Source of the DNA: JAYODZ01 sp965662735
GTDB lineage: Bacteria > Pseudomonadota > Alphaproteobacteria > RS24
Direction of reading: 5' to 3'
DNA: 64,000 nt
Assembly: GCA_965662735.1 (NCBI GenBank)
Contig: CBFIIU010000001.1
Location: forward strand, 175,444-239,443
In this document: positions 53,309 to 62,173 of the stretch, in pieces
How the letters are laid out: each line of letters starts with the position of its first letter
How positions within the stretch are numbered: position 1 is the first letter of the stretch
The notes under the pieces: model-generated
What the model was told of the DNA's origin: nothing
Seen by the model: only the letters and a program-made list of their open reading frames with translations
Database searches by the model: none
Made by a program: the position numbers and the translations under genes

Positions 53309-54023
53309 GGGCGCGTCGGGAAAAGGCTCCTCGGGCGGCGGGGGCAAAAAAGGAAGTTCGGGCAGAGGCGCGCGCGATCGCATGTTCACGCGCGTTAAAT
53401 CGGCGCGTGGTCGCAAATTATCGTCAACACTCTGGCTTGAGCGCCAACTCAACGACCCTTATGTGCATGCCGCGCAACGCGATGGCTATCGCTCGCGCGC
53501 CGCTTACAAGCTGATTGAAATTGACGACCGGTTCAAATTTTTGCGTCGAGGCAAGCGGGTTCTCGACCTCGGTGCAGCACCGGGGGGCTGGCTGCAAGTC
53601 GCGGCAGCCCGTGTGGGCGAGGCCCATGTTTTTGGCATCGATCTGACTGAAATAGATCCAATGGGAGCCGTGACCCTCATGCAGCTGGATTTTATGGAGG
53701 ATGAGGCACCCGCGCAGTTGCGCGAGATGGTTGGCGGCGATGTTGATATTGTCCTATCCGACATGGCGGCGGCGGTGACAGGGCATCGTCAAACAGACCA
53801 TTTGCGCACGCTCGCTCTGGTTGAAGCTGCGGCATGGTTCGCGATAGAAGTTTTGACCCCCAATGGAACATTTTGCGCGAAAGTGTTTCAAGGCGGCACC
53901 GAAGCAAGCTTGCTGTCCATGTTGAAACAGCATTTTCGCACGGTGGCGCATGTTAAGCCCCAGGCTAGCCGCAAAGAGTCCTCCGAGCTTTATGTGGTTG
54001 CACAAGGGTTTAAAGGGCAGTGA
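53298..54023 (+). CDS. rlmE: 23S rRNA (uridine-2'-O) methyltransferase
   Basis: Methylates the 2'-O of U2552 in 23S rRNA using S-adenosylmethionine. The 241-residue protein has the SAM motif VLDLGAAPGGWLQVAAARV and the K-D-K-E catalytic set, with YKLIEID, DMAAAVTGHR, FCAKVFQGG and SSELYVVAQG. The first 35 residues are a basic Gly/Ser/Lys tail (GKGASGKGSSGGGG) absent from the E. coli enzyme but usual in Alphaproteobacteria. The ATG at 53298 lies inside the end of ppx, so the genes are coupled. Confidence 0.94.
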   Translation: MAGKGASGKGSSGGGGKKGSSGRGARDRMFTRVKSARGRKLSSTLWLERQLNDPYVHAAQRDGYRSRAAYKLIEIDDRFKFLRRGKRVLDLGAAPGGWLQVAAARVGEAHVFGIDLTEIDPMGAVTLMQLDFMEDEAPAQLREMVGGDVDIVLSDMAAAVTGHRQTDHLRTLALVEAAAWFAIEVLTPNGTFCAKVFQGGTEASLLSMLKQHFRTVAHVKPQASRKESSELYVVAQGFKGQ

Positions 54024-54149
54024 GCCTCTCGTAGCCCGACATATGTGAACAACTTTCTCCAGAAGAGCGGCTCGCAAAAGATTCGGTTCACGTGATGATC
54101 AAATGGTGCTAGAGAACAGTGCCAATATCAATTGAACGGATATTGAGTC

Positions 54150-55610
54150 ATGTTTCGAGAAGCCCTTACCTTTGATGATGTCCTGTTGGAGCCTCGCGAG
54201 TCGGATGTTTTGCCGTCTCAGGCGCGAACAGAAACCCGGGTTACCCAAAAGATAACCCTTGGTATTCCTCTCTTATCGGCGGCCATGGATACGGTAACGG
54301 AAGCCGAAATGGCCATCGCCATGGCGCAAGCGGGCGGGCTTGGGGTTTTACACCGTAATTTGACCCCTGAGGAACAAGCCGCGGAAGTGACCCGGGTCAA
54401 AAAATTTGAAAGCGGCATGGTAGTGAATCCGCTGACAATCGCCCCGCATCAGAGCTTGGCTGAGGCCCTGGATTTGATGACCGAATATAAAATTTCCGGT
54501 ATTCCGGTTACCGAACAGAATGGCAAGCTGGTAGGCATCTTGACCAATCGCGATGTGCGTTTCGCGAGCCGGTTGGACCAACCTGTTTCAGAACTAATGA
54601 CACGGGACAATCTGGTCACCGTCCGCGAGGCTGTCGATCAAGAAGAGGCCAAGCGGCTGTTGCATTCCCACCGCATCGAAAAGCTGGTCGTTGTCGACGA
54701 AAATTATCGCTGTGTTGGCCTGATCACGGTCAAAGATATGGAAAAAGCCCAATTGCACCCCAATGCCGCAAAAGATCCGCAGGGTCGTTTGCGGGTTGCA
54801 GCGGCATCAACCGTTGGTGATGCTGGCTATGAACGTGCTGCCGCGCTCATTGAAGCGGGGGTGGATTTGCTGGTGATCGATACAGCGCACGGGCACTCCA
54901 AGCAGGTGTCGGCGGCGGTCGAACGGATTAAGCGTGAATTTCCCGAAGCACAAATTATGGCTGGAAATGTGGCGACCGGTGAGGGCACCAAGGCATTGAT
55001 TGATGCGGGGGCCGATGCGGTGAAAGTTGGTATTGGTCCGGGCTCAATTTGTACAACGCGCATTGTGGCCGGCGTTGGTGTGCCGCAACTCACCGCAATT
55101 ATTGATGCCGTTGAGGTTGCGCAAAAACACAATATACCGGTCACTGCGGATGGCGGGATCAAATATTCAGGCGATCTCGCTAAGGCAATTGCGGCGGGGG
55201 CGAGCTGTGCGATGGTCGGGTCGATGTTGGCGGGAACCACCGAAGCGCCGGGCGAAGTGTTTCTATATCAAGGGCGAAGCTATAAGGCGTATCGGGGCAT
55301 GGGGTCGGTTGGTGCCATGGCGCGTGGTTCGGCGGATCGTTATTTTCAGGCCGATATTGCCGAAACCCAAAAACTTGTGCCTGAAGGCATTGAAGGACAA
55401 ATCCCCTTTAAAGGATCGGCGGAAGCGGTGGTTCACCAATTAATTGGCGGATTGCGCGCCGCAATGGGCTATACGGGCTCGGCCACTATTGGCAGTTTTC
55501 AAGAGCGCGCCCGCTTCGTCAAAATGACCTCTGCCTCTTTATCGGAAAGCCATGTGCATGATGTGGTGATCACGCGCGAGGCGCCCAATTATCCGGGCGT
55601 CAGCAAGTAA
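54150..55610 (+). CDS. guaB: IMP dehydrogenase
   Basis: Oxidises IMP to XMP with NAD, the key step towards GMP. The 486 residues start FREALTFDDVLLEPRESDVLPSQ; two CBS domains lie at about residues 93-205 (EYKISGIPVTEQNG, LTNRDVRF, LITVKDMEK). The catalytic Cys is in GPGSICTTRIVAG, and the flap region YRGMGSVGAMARGSADRYFQ follows. The gene is 126 bases after rlmE and 17 bases before the rsmB-like gene. guaA, the next GMP pathway step, is two genes further on. Confidence 0.97.
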   Translation: MFREALTFDDVLLEPRESDVLPSQARTETRVTQKITLGIPLLSAAMDTVTEAEMAIAMAQAGGLGVLHRNLTPEEQAAEVTRVKKFESGMVVNPLTIAPHQSLAEALDLMTEYKISGIPVTEQNGKLVGILTNRDVRFASRLDQPVSELMTRDNLVTVREAVDQEEAKRLLHSHRIEKLVVVDENYRCVGLITVKDMEKAQLHPNAAKDPQGRLRVAAASTVGDAGYERAAALIEAGVDLLVIDTAHGHSKQVSAAVERIKREFPEAQIMAGNVATGEGTKALIDAGADAVKVGIGPGSICTTRIVAGVGVPQLTAIIDAVEVAQKHNIPVTADGGIKYSGDLAKAIAAGASCAMVGSMLAGTTEAPGEVFLYQGRSYKAYRGMGSVGAMARGSADRYFQADIAETQKLVPEGIEGQIPFKGSAEAVVHQLIGGLRAAMGYTGSATIGSFQERARFVKMTSASLSESHVHDVVITREAPNYPGVSK

Positions 55611-55626
55611 GGTGAGCTGAGTTCCT

Positions 55627-56976
55627 GTGCGGTACGCGGCGCGCATTGCAACAGCCATTGAGCTTCTGACAGCGATTGATGAAACGCAGCGCGCGGCTGA
55701 TCGCAGTCTGGAGCATTGGGCGCGTCAGAACCGCTATGCTGGTGCCAAAGACCGTCGTTTTATCCAGGAACTTGTCTATAGCGTTTTGCGTCACCGGCGA
55801 TATTTGGCGTGGGTGATGGACGCCCCCTCCTGGCGAAGCTGTGTTATCGCCGCCGTGATTAAAGGCTATCTGCCGGAAGCCAGTTCCGCTTCCACTGCGC
55901 ACGCGCTCAGCCTCGACAGCCTGTTTGACGGTTCACAATACGGGCCGGCGCCGCTCAGCGATGATGAACGCCAGCGAGCGGAGCAAGGGATTGTTCGTAA
56001 GACGGATGATCCGATGATTATTCACAGTATTCCGGATTGGGCAGAAAATCATTTTCTCGAGCGATTCGGGTCATGCGCGGTTGGTGAAATGGCGGCTCTG
56101 AATCGGCGTGCGCCTGTTGACCTGCGCGTAAACCGATCGAAAACGGATCTGGCTAGCGCTCAGAAATCGCTCGCTGAAGATGGGATTGAGGCCCACGCCA
56201 TTGATCCCATCATTGATCCTGCCACTGATCTTGCCATTGATCCTGCTCGTGGCCACAGCCTTGCCCTGACATGTGCGACAAGTGCGAGTGGGCAGCTGCG
56301 CGCCAGCCGAGCCTTTAAGGAAGGCTGGGTGGAGGTGCAAGACCGCGGCGCCCAGATGATCACGCGTCTCGTCTATCGCCCCAAAGACCGCATTGTGCTG
56401 GATTACTGTGCCGGCGCGGGTGGAAAGGCTCTGCATCTTGCTGATTTACTGGGTGCTCAGGCAGATATTTTTGTCCACGATGTTTCAGAGCAACGCCTAA
56501 CGGGCCTATGGCCACGGCAAAAGCGCGCCTCGGCGCATCATATTAAGCCGGCCATGGGTGAGGGGCTCACATCGCTCACGGCGCGTGCGGATTTGGTGAT
56601 TGTGGATGCCCCGTGCAGTGGGTCGGGGAGGTGGCGGCGAAACCCTGAGACCAAATGGCAGTTTTCTTCACAACGTCTTGCGGATGTGACCCAACAGCAG
56701 GCGGATGTATTGGTGGAGGCGGCGCGCTATGTAAGACCGGGGGGGCGCTTGGCATACATGACATGTTCGCTTTTTCGGGCCGAAAATCGTGCCCAAATCG
56801 AGAAATTTTTGACAGAGAATCCGCAATTTGAGGAAGCAGACCTGAATTTTGAGCCGGAAAAAAGACCTGCTTGTGCCTCGAGCGATGCATCGACTTGCAT
56901 CCACGACTATGAGCTTTCGCCCCATGCGACGGGGTCAGACGGCTTTTATGTGGCGGTGATGCGACGTCGAGCCTAA
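55627..56976 (+). CDS. RsmB-like rRNA (cytosine-C5) methyltransferase
   Basis: A 449-residue RsmB/NOP2/Sun family enzyme that would methylate cytosine in 16S rRNA. The NusB-like N-terminal domain (about 1-130) has RFIQELVYSVLRHRRYL, and the catalytic domain has VLDYCAGAGGKALHLADLL, DAPCSGSGRWRRNPE and the second Cys in AYMTCSLFRAEN. An insert near residues 192-207 is built from a 12-bp repeat (IDPI, IDPA, TDLA, IDPA) and is unusual. The start is GTG at 55627. It lies between guaB and guaA, as in related genomes. Confidence 0.9.
   Translation: MRYAARIATAIELLTAIDETQRAADRSLEHWARQNRYAGAKDRRFIQELVYSVLRHRRYLAWVMDAPSWRSCVIAAVIKGYLPEASSASTAHALSLDSLFDGSQYGPAPLSDDERQRAEQGIVRKTDDPMIIHSIPDWAENHFLERFGSCAVGEMAALNRRAPVDLRVNRSKTDLASAQKSLAEDGIEAHAIDPIIDPATDLAIDPARGHSLALTCATSASGQLRASRAFKEGWVEVQDRGAQMITRLVYRPKDRIVLDYCAGAGGKALHLADLLGAQADIFVHDVSEQRLTGLWPRQKRASAHHIKPAMGEGLTSLTARADLVIVDAPCSGSGRWRRNPETKWQFSSQRLADVTQQQADVLVEAARYVRPGGRLAYMTCSLFRAENRAQIEKFLTENPQFEEADLNFEPEKRPACASSDASTCIHDYELSPHATGSDGFYVAVMRRRA
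56200..56247 (+). repeat. 12-bp in-frame repeat, four copies
   Basis: Four tandem 12-bp units (ATTGATCCCATC, ATTGATCCTGCC, ACTGATCTTGCC, ATTGATCCTGCT) encode IDPI-IDPA-TDLA-IDPA in a loop of the RsmB-like protein. Confidence 0.9.
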
Positions 56977-57102
56977 TAATGGCTTGCCATTGCTCACTGT
57001 CATTTACTGGATCCCCATGCGCTAATTTTCGCGCCAAAATTGTGTATTTTCGCAGTGTGACGGATCTGTGAATCGACTAATCTGACCCCTTGATTTTGAG
57101 CG

Positions 57103-57732
57103 ATGAGAATGCGAGATACGCCTATGCAGATTTTTGTTCGATTTTTGGGGTTCTGCGCACTCGGTGTGTGTCTGTCTCTCGTGCCATTAGGCGCGAAGGC
57201 TGCCAGTGCCAAATATCAAGATCTCTCCAATGAACTTCTACAGCGCGCTGAAACGGCAATTAAGGACAATCCTTCGCTTGTGACCGCTCTAAAAGGTCAG
57301 TCCGTCGCCAAAGAGATCGATGCGACAACCATCGAGCCCATTCATGAATTGCTGGTGCAGGCAGTGGCGGCAAACCCGAAAAACGCTGTCGCATATTTTG
57401 TTTTGGCCGAACTTGCCTTTGCTCAAAAAGACGATGCCGATGCCAGCCGTTTTGTGGCCACAGCCCTGCAAATTGATCCAACCCTGCGCGATGCTTATGT
57501 GTTGCAAGGTCGTGCGGAGTTACGCCGCGGCGAAATTGATATTGCCCGCGATGCCCTAAACCAATTGACGTCATTATGTGGCTCCTGTTCGCAAAGCGCC
57601 GAGCTATCAGACCTGATTGAAAATTATGATGGGGAGGCTCGTATGGCCCAAAAATCGATGCCGAAAAAAGGCAAGGCCGCGAAGGACGCAGATGCGACGC
57701 CTCCTTCCACCTCTGAACCATCGACAGAATAA
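57103..57732 (+). CDS. Secreted TPR-like protein of unknown function
   Basis: A protein of about 209 residues with an N-terminal signal peptide (FLGFCALGVCLSLVPLGAKA) and helical repeats of TPR type (KNAVAYFVLAELAFAQKDDADASRFVATAL and YVLQGRAELRRGEIDIARDAL). A Cys pair in SLCGSCSQ may form a disulfide. The tail is low-complexity and lysine/threonine-rich. ATGs at 57109 and 57124 are alternative starts. Its TAA overlaps the guaA ATG, so it is coupled to guaA, though a functional link is not obvious. Confidence 0.78.
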   Translation: MRMRDTPMQIFVRFLGFCALGVCLSLVPLGAKAASAKYQDLSNELLQRAETAIKDNPSLVTALKGQSVAKEIDATTIEPIHELLVQAVAANPKNAVAYFVLAELAFAQKDDADASRFVATALQIDPTLRDAYVLQGRAELRRGEIDIARDALNQLTSLCGSCSQSAELSDLIENYDGEARMAQKSMPKKGKAAKDADATPPSTSEPSTE

Positions 57733-59270
57733 TGGATCGCATTCTCATCATTGATTTTGGGTCGCAAGTCACCCAATTGATTGCGCGTCGGGTGCGCGAA
57801 AGCGGCGTGTATTGCGAGGTCGTCCCCTTTCAAAAGGCGGACGCCTATTTTGCCGACCATAAAGTGAAGGGGGTCATTCTTTCGGGCGGGCCTGAAAGTG
57901 TGATCGTGGAAAATGCGCCGCAAATTCCCGAGGCGGTGCTCGCGAGTGGGTTGCCGCTATTGGGCATTTGCTATGGCCAGCAGGCGATGTGTCAGCAATT
58001 AGGCGGACAGGTGGCGCCCGGCGAGGCGCGCGAATTTGGCCGCGCGACGGTTCATATTGATGCGCCGTCGCCGCTCTTTGCGGGTATTGAGGGTCATGAC
58101 ATCGCCGTGTGGATGAGCCATGGTGATCGCGTTGTGGCCCTGCCTGAAGGCTTTGCACCCATCGGACACAGTACGCACGCGCCTTATGCGGCAATTGCCG
58201 ATGAAGGTCGAAAGCGCTATGGCGTTCAATTTCATCCAGAAGTCGTGCACACGCCGCAAGGCGCACAAATGTTGCGCAATTTCACGCATGAGATTGCGGG
58301 GTGCGCGGGCGATTGGACGATGTCTGCTTTTCGCTCCGATGCCATCGATCGTATTCGCGCCCAAGTCGGCGATGGCCGTGTGATTTGCGGCCTGTCCGGT
58401 GGGGTGGATAGCTCGGTCGTTGCCGTTTTGTTGCATGAGGCCATTGGCGACCAGCTCACTTGCGTTTATGTCGACACCGGAATGATGCGCGCGGGCGAGA
58501 GCGAGCAGGTGGTTGGACTATTCCGCGACCATTTCAATATCTCTTTGGTTCATCAAGATGCGAGCGATTTATTCTTGGGTAAATTAGCTGGGGTCACCGA
58601 TCCCGAGCAGAAGCGCAAAATCATTGGCGCCACCTTTATTGATGTCTTTGAGGCGGAAGCGCATAAAATTGGCGGCGCGGATTTTCTGGCGCAAGGTACA
58701 CTCTATCCCGATGTAATTGAGAGTGTCTCATTCACAGGCGGCCCCAGCGTCACGATTAAAAGTCATCACAATGTTGGCGGGTTGCCGGAGCGCATGAATA
58801 TGGCCTTGGTCGAGCCCGTGCGCGAATTGTTTAAAGATGAGGTTCGCGCTCTGGGCCGTGAGTTGGGCTTACCCGAGGCTTTTGTGGGGCGGCATCCTTT
58901 TCCAGGGCCAGGCCTCGCCATCCGCATCCCCGGCGAGATTACGGCAGAGAAGCTCGACATATTGCGCAAGGCTGACACGATTTACCTTGAAGAAATCGTA
59001 TCGGCCGGCCTCTATGATGAGATTTGGCAAGCCTTCGCCGTTCTTTTGCCGGTTCGGACAGTGGGTGTGATGGGCGATGGTCGAACCTATGAGTATGTGT
59101 GTGCCCTGCGCGCCGTAACATCAACGGATGGCATGACCGCCGACTATTATCCGTTTTCGCACGCGTTTTTGGCGCAAGTCTCAACGCGGATTATTAATGA
59201 GGTTAAGGGTATTAACCGCATTGTTTACGACATCACCTCAAAGCCTCCCGGCACGATTGAGTGGGAATGA
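57732..59270 (+). CDS. guaA: GMP synthase (glutamine-hydrolysing)
   Basis: Makes GMP from XMP, ATP and glutamine. The 512-residue protein has an N-terminal glutamine amidotransferase domain (ILIIDFGSQVTQLIARRVRE, nucleophile in LLGICYGQQAMC, His/Glu in QFHPEVVHT), an ATP pyrophosphatase domain with the P-loop ICGLSGGVDSSVVAVLLHEA, and a C-terminal dimerisation domain (GRHPFPGPGLAIRIPG, SKPPGTIEWE). The start overlaps the preceding stop codon (TAATG). Confidence 0.97.
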   Translation: MDRILIIDFGSQVTQLIARRVRESGVYCEVVPFQKADAYFADHKVKGVILSGGPESVIVENAPQIPEAVLASGLPLLGICYGQQAMCQQLGGQVAPGEAREFGRATVHIDAPSPLFAGIEGHDIAVWMSHGDRVVALPEGFAPIGHSTHAPYAAIADEGRKRYGVQFHPEVVHTPQGAQMLRNFTHEIAGCAGDWTMSAFRSDAIDRIRAQVGDGRVICGLSGGVDSSVVAVLLHEAIGDQLTCVYVDTGMMRAGESEQVVGLFRDHFNISLVHQDASDLFLGKLAGVTDPEQKRKIIGATFIDVFEAEAHKIGGADFLAQGTLYPDVIESVSFTGGPSVTIKSHHNVGGLPERMNMALVEPVRELFKDEVRALGRELGLPEAFVGRHPFPGPGLAIRIPGEITAEKLDILRKADTIYLEEIVSAGLYDEIWQAFAVLLPVRTVGVMGDGRTYEYVCALRAVTSTDGMTADYYPFSHAFLAQVSTRIINEVKGINRIVYDITSKPPGTIEWE

Positions 59271-59516
59271 TTGGTGTTGGCAGGCAATGTTTGGTAAACG
59301 ACACAGCATCGATATGCTGATGGAGCGCTCGTACAATCACAAAGCCGCGTGCCTGTTTTTGTCAACCAGAACGTGGTTTTCGCAAGGGAAACTGAGTAAC
59401 CCCAGAAAGAGTGCGTCGTCTCGAGAGTGTCCCCATTTTCAGGTGGTGAAGCCGATGATCCTTTAAAGGTCACGTTTTGCCCGGTCCGGTAGCATCGCAT
59501 GACCCTAAAAGTAGTG
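59271..59516. other. Intergenic region after guaA without a recognised gene
   Basis: No credible ORF or RNA gene was found. It separates the core purine block from the Rieske/TetR patch, and may mark the edge of an insertion. No clear inverted terminal repeats were seen. Confidence 0.4.
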
Positions 59517-60668
59517 TTAGGAGGCCGTGGTTACCGGCGACGTGTAGCGCCTCACTAGATTATTAAACACCGGTAACGCCCCCTCGAAACGGCCAAAGGT
59601 CATGTGTTCATTGGCACCGGTTGCAAGTCCCGCCTGAATGCTTTCGCCAATCACAAAATCTTCAGTCAGAGTGCTAACAGTGATCATGTGGTTTTTATCC
59701 CAATAATCGCGCTCACCCAATCGCTCCTTGGGAGCTAGAGTAGCTAGTCTTAACTCGGTTGCCGTGGCTGATATCGGGCGTGAGTTTATCCAGACAACAT
59801 GGTCGCTTTGCACTAGTAGTTGCGTTGTTGGGAAGAAGGTATAAATGAGGTTGGCATGGTCACGCAGGCGCCACTGCTCCTGTGGCTTGTTCCTTAGTTC
59901 ATGCATGCTCGTTCGCATTAAAACCGATCGCATGTGGTCGCCAAGTAATTGATAGCTGGAGAGGTTGTCTTCAAAGTAGGGCCCGATGGTTTTGCGATGC
60001 GCCATCTTAAAGTGATAGGCCTCGAGGCCACCTTCAACCAATATTTTCCAGTTGCAATTGTGAATGTGTCGCTCCTCACGTGCGATCGCCATATTAGCAA
60101 GATCGAGGGCCTCTGCTTCTTCGGCAATAGGTGCATAGTAGTCGTCAAAGTCAAAAAAAGTGGTATCGGGTGTTGCTATAACCCAGATAAATCCGAAGCG
60201 CTCAAAGCACACAAGCGATCGTAAAGCGTACTGCGATTTATCGATCCCGGGAAAACCTGCTTCCAAGTGCGGCGCAGATAGTAGCTCGCCAGTATTGGCG
60301 TAGGTCCATGCATGATAAGGGCAGGTGAAACGTTGTTTGCATCCCGACTCCCCTCCAACGAGCGGTGTACCACGGTGGCGGCAGATATTGAGAAAGGCGT
60401 GAACCATGCCCTCCGTATCACGCGTTACTAATATCGATTTTCCTGCTGCCTCGCATGTTACGAAGTCGCCGGGGTTAGGCATTTCGCTGCTGTGGGCACA
60501 GATCGTCGGTAGTCTGGCGAATAACTGGGCGTTCTCTTGTTGAAAAATGGCCTCTGACTTGTACTGATCAACCGAATTGAAGGCTACGCTGGTGTCCAAG
60601 AAGTGACTCTTTGCTTCTCGCAGACCAAGCAATTCCTGTATTATTGCGATCTCTAATTGTCGTTCCAT
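59517..60668 (-). CDS. Rieske aromatic ring-hydroxylating oxygenase, alpha subunit type
   Basis: A 383-residue non-haem iron oxygenase. The Rieske cluster ligands are C96 and H98 in ICRHRGTP and C116 and H119 in CPYHAW. The mononuclear iron site is in EGGLEAYHFKMAHRKT with the His pair H-x4-H, with an Asp later in the catalytic domain. No beta subunit, ferredoxin or reductase gene is adjacent, so it may be a homo-oligomeric type that uses a distant reductase. It is divergent from a TetR gene with operators in the gap, which probably control it. AGGGGG precedes the ATG at 60668. Confidence 0.9.
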   Translation of the reverse strand: MERQLEIAIIQELLGLREAKSHFLDTSVAFNSVDQYKSEAIFQQENAQLFARLPTICAHSSEMPNPGDFVTCEAAGKSILVTRDTEGMVHAFLNICRHRGTPLVGGESGCKQRFTCPYHAWTYANTGELLSAPHLEAGFPGIDKSQYALRSLVCFERFGFIWVIATPDTTFFDFDDYYAPIAEEAEALDLANMAIAREERHIHNCNWKILVEGGLEAYHFKMAHRKTIGPYFEDNLSSYQLLGDHMRSVLMRTSMHELRNKPQEQWRLRDHANLIYTFFPTTQLLVQSDHVVWINSRPISATATELRLATLAPKERLGERDYWDKNHMITVSTLTEDFVIGESIQAGLATGANEHMTFGRFEGALPVFNNLVRRYTSPVTTAS

Positions 60669-60803
60669 ATTGTTCCCCCTGGGTCTTGCACAAAATCGTA
60701 GTTATGCAACGCTATAGTGTCGACTAGCTCTCCACGTAACGGTCATCAGCCCGATGGCGAAAACCGTCCTCGATGGCAGTGCATGAGGCGATATGCTGAA
60801 GCG

Positions 60804-60842
60804 CCTACCATTCGGTAGGTTTATAGCCTACCATAAGGTAGG
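60804..60842. promoter_or_regulatory. Twin palindromic operators upstream of the TetR gene
   Basis: Two 16-bp palindromes, CCTACCATTCGGTAGG (60804-60819) and CCTACCATAAGGTAGG (60827-60842), have identical 6-bp arms with 4-bp centres. Their centres are 23 bases apart. They lie 22-60 bases before the TetR start and in the divergent gap to the Rieske gene. Confidence 0.85.
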
Positions 60843-60863
60843 CTGCAATTAAAAGAGATATTA

Positions 60864-61472
60864 ATGGTCGAAGACACACGACAACGACTGCTGGATACCG
60901 CAGAGATATTGTTTGCTGAGCGGGGTTTCTATGGCGTCAGCATTGCTGCGATTGCAGCGGAAATGGGGCTGACGAAACAGGGCCTACTGCATTACTTTGC
61001 TAGTAAAGAAAAGCTCTACGGTGCCGTGCTACAACGTATCTCAGATGACTTTTTGGAGCAGCAGCTCGATGCGGAGCAGTCCTCAAGTGATCCCATCCTC
61101 AAAGTCAAACGTTTTTACGCGCGACTTGTCACGCCCAGTAGCACAAATTTGCGTCGCACACGCTTACTGATGCGAGAACTCCTTGATAATAATGATCGCG
61201 CTGCAAGCGTTGAAAGCTGGTATCTCAAAGATTTTCTCCGACGCTTGGTAGATATGACGAGCGCTGTTCCTGCCTTTCGAAACTTGAACGAAGTTCAAGT
61301 CTTGACCTTGACTTACCAATGGCTGGGAGCGGTCAATTATTTCCTGATTTCTTCCGCAACCCTTAGAGCTATATTCGGGGCTAAAATGCACCGCGACATG
61401 GAGAGAGTCTTTCTAGACGGATTGCATCAACAGATCGAAGCCCAAATGACCATAACTGAAAAGCGCGAATGA
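60864..61472 (+). CDS. TetR/AcrR family transcriptional regulator
   Basis: A 202-residue repressor-type protein. The N-terminal helix-turn-helix is typical: TRQRLLDTAEILFAERGFYGVSIAAIAAEMGLTKQGLLHYFASKEKLYGAVL (given in part). The C-terminal ligand domain (about residues 80-195) is of the CecR/TetR_C type. Two palindromes CCTACC/GGTAGG upstream are its probable binding sites, giving autoregulation and control of the divergent Rieske oxygenase. The likely ligand is the substrate of that enzyme, which is unknown. Confidence 0.93.
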   Translation: MVEDTRQRLLDTAEILFAERGFYGVSIAAIAAEMGLTKQGLLHYFASKEKLYGAVLQRISDDFLEQQLDAEQSSSDPILKVKRFYARLVTPSSTNLRRTRLLMRELLDNNDRAASVESWYLKDFLRRLVDMTSAVPAFRNLNEVQVLTLTYQWLGAVNYFLISSATLRAIFGAKMHRDMERVFLDGLHQQIEAQMTITEKRE

Positions 61473-61487
61473 TTTTGAGCAGTACCG

Positions 61488-62069
61488 TTGCCGGATCTCT
61501 TGAAAGCACGTGTTGAAAAATTTGTTGCATCCCATGACAAACTAAGCGACAAGTTGCAGTATATGAATGATGATGTGGTGGGGCACATAGTCTCAGTCAA
61601 TATTAATGAAGAGAAGCGCGCCGCATTAATTGCTGAGCAAGTTAGAATCGAAGAGCACAAAGCTTTGGTCGAGCGTCGCCAAATGGAAGCGAAGCTAAAG
61701 AGAGAAAAATTAGTGGCCCTGCTCGATAATTTATCTGATGGCGAGCATAAATATTATGGAGCGAGTCATCAAGATTCTACAGTTTCCGTGTCAGAGGCTG
61801 AGGCTCTATGTCCTATGTCGCAGTCGGTACCTCGGCAAGCGCTGGTTACAAATACACTAACCGCATCTCAGGCCATTAGGCACATCGCTAACAATAACGG
61901 CTCAGTGACGAAAAGCAGAATATTTTGGGCTGAAGGTTCTAATGAATGTCTTGTCGGGTATAGGGTAAGTGGACTGTATAATGGCACTAATTATTCTGAA
62001 GATCGCGTAGGAAAGGCAGTCGTTTTTATAAAGAAAGCTTCATCCTTTTCTATTAAATATATTCAGTAA
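61488..62069 (+). CDS. Orphan protein with a predicted coiled-coil region
   Basis: An open frame of 193 residues, unlike anything recognised. Residues 1-90 are charged and helix-forming (EEKRAALIAEQVRIEEHKAL, VERRQMEAKLKREKLVAL) and could be a coiled coil. The C-terminal part has beta-like stretches (GSVTKSRIFWAEGSNECLV, AVVFIKKASSFSIKYIQ). The frame starts at TTG 61488, 15 bases after the TetR stop; an ATG at 61563 is an alternative. Base composition is AT-rich compared with the core blocks. Real coding is likely from frame length, but function is unknown. Confidence 0.55.
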   Translation: MPDLLKARVEKFVASHDKLSDKLQYMNDDVVGHIVSVNINEEKRAALIAEQVRIEEHKALVERRQMEAKLKREKLVALLDNLSDGEHKYYGASHQDSTVSVSEAEALCPMSQSVPRQALVTNTLTASQAIRHIANNNGSVTKSRIFWAEGSNECLVGYRVSGLYNGTNYSEDRVGKAVVFIKKASSFSIKYIQ

Positions 62070-62173
62070 CGCGACTCCATGTCGGCCTTGTATACTATTG
62101 CCAAAGCCGTTGAACTTTGTTCTCCTTTGCAAACAAGCCAGAAGCATCAAGTTAAACATATGTGGTTATATAT

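Noticed and set aside
59271..59516. Insertion-sequence remnant after guaA
   Set aside because: No transposase-like frame and no clear terminal inverted repeats; left as unassigned.
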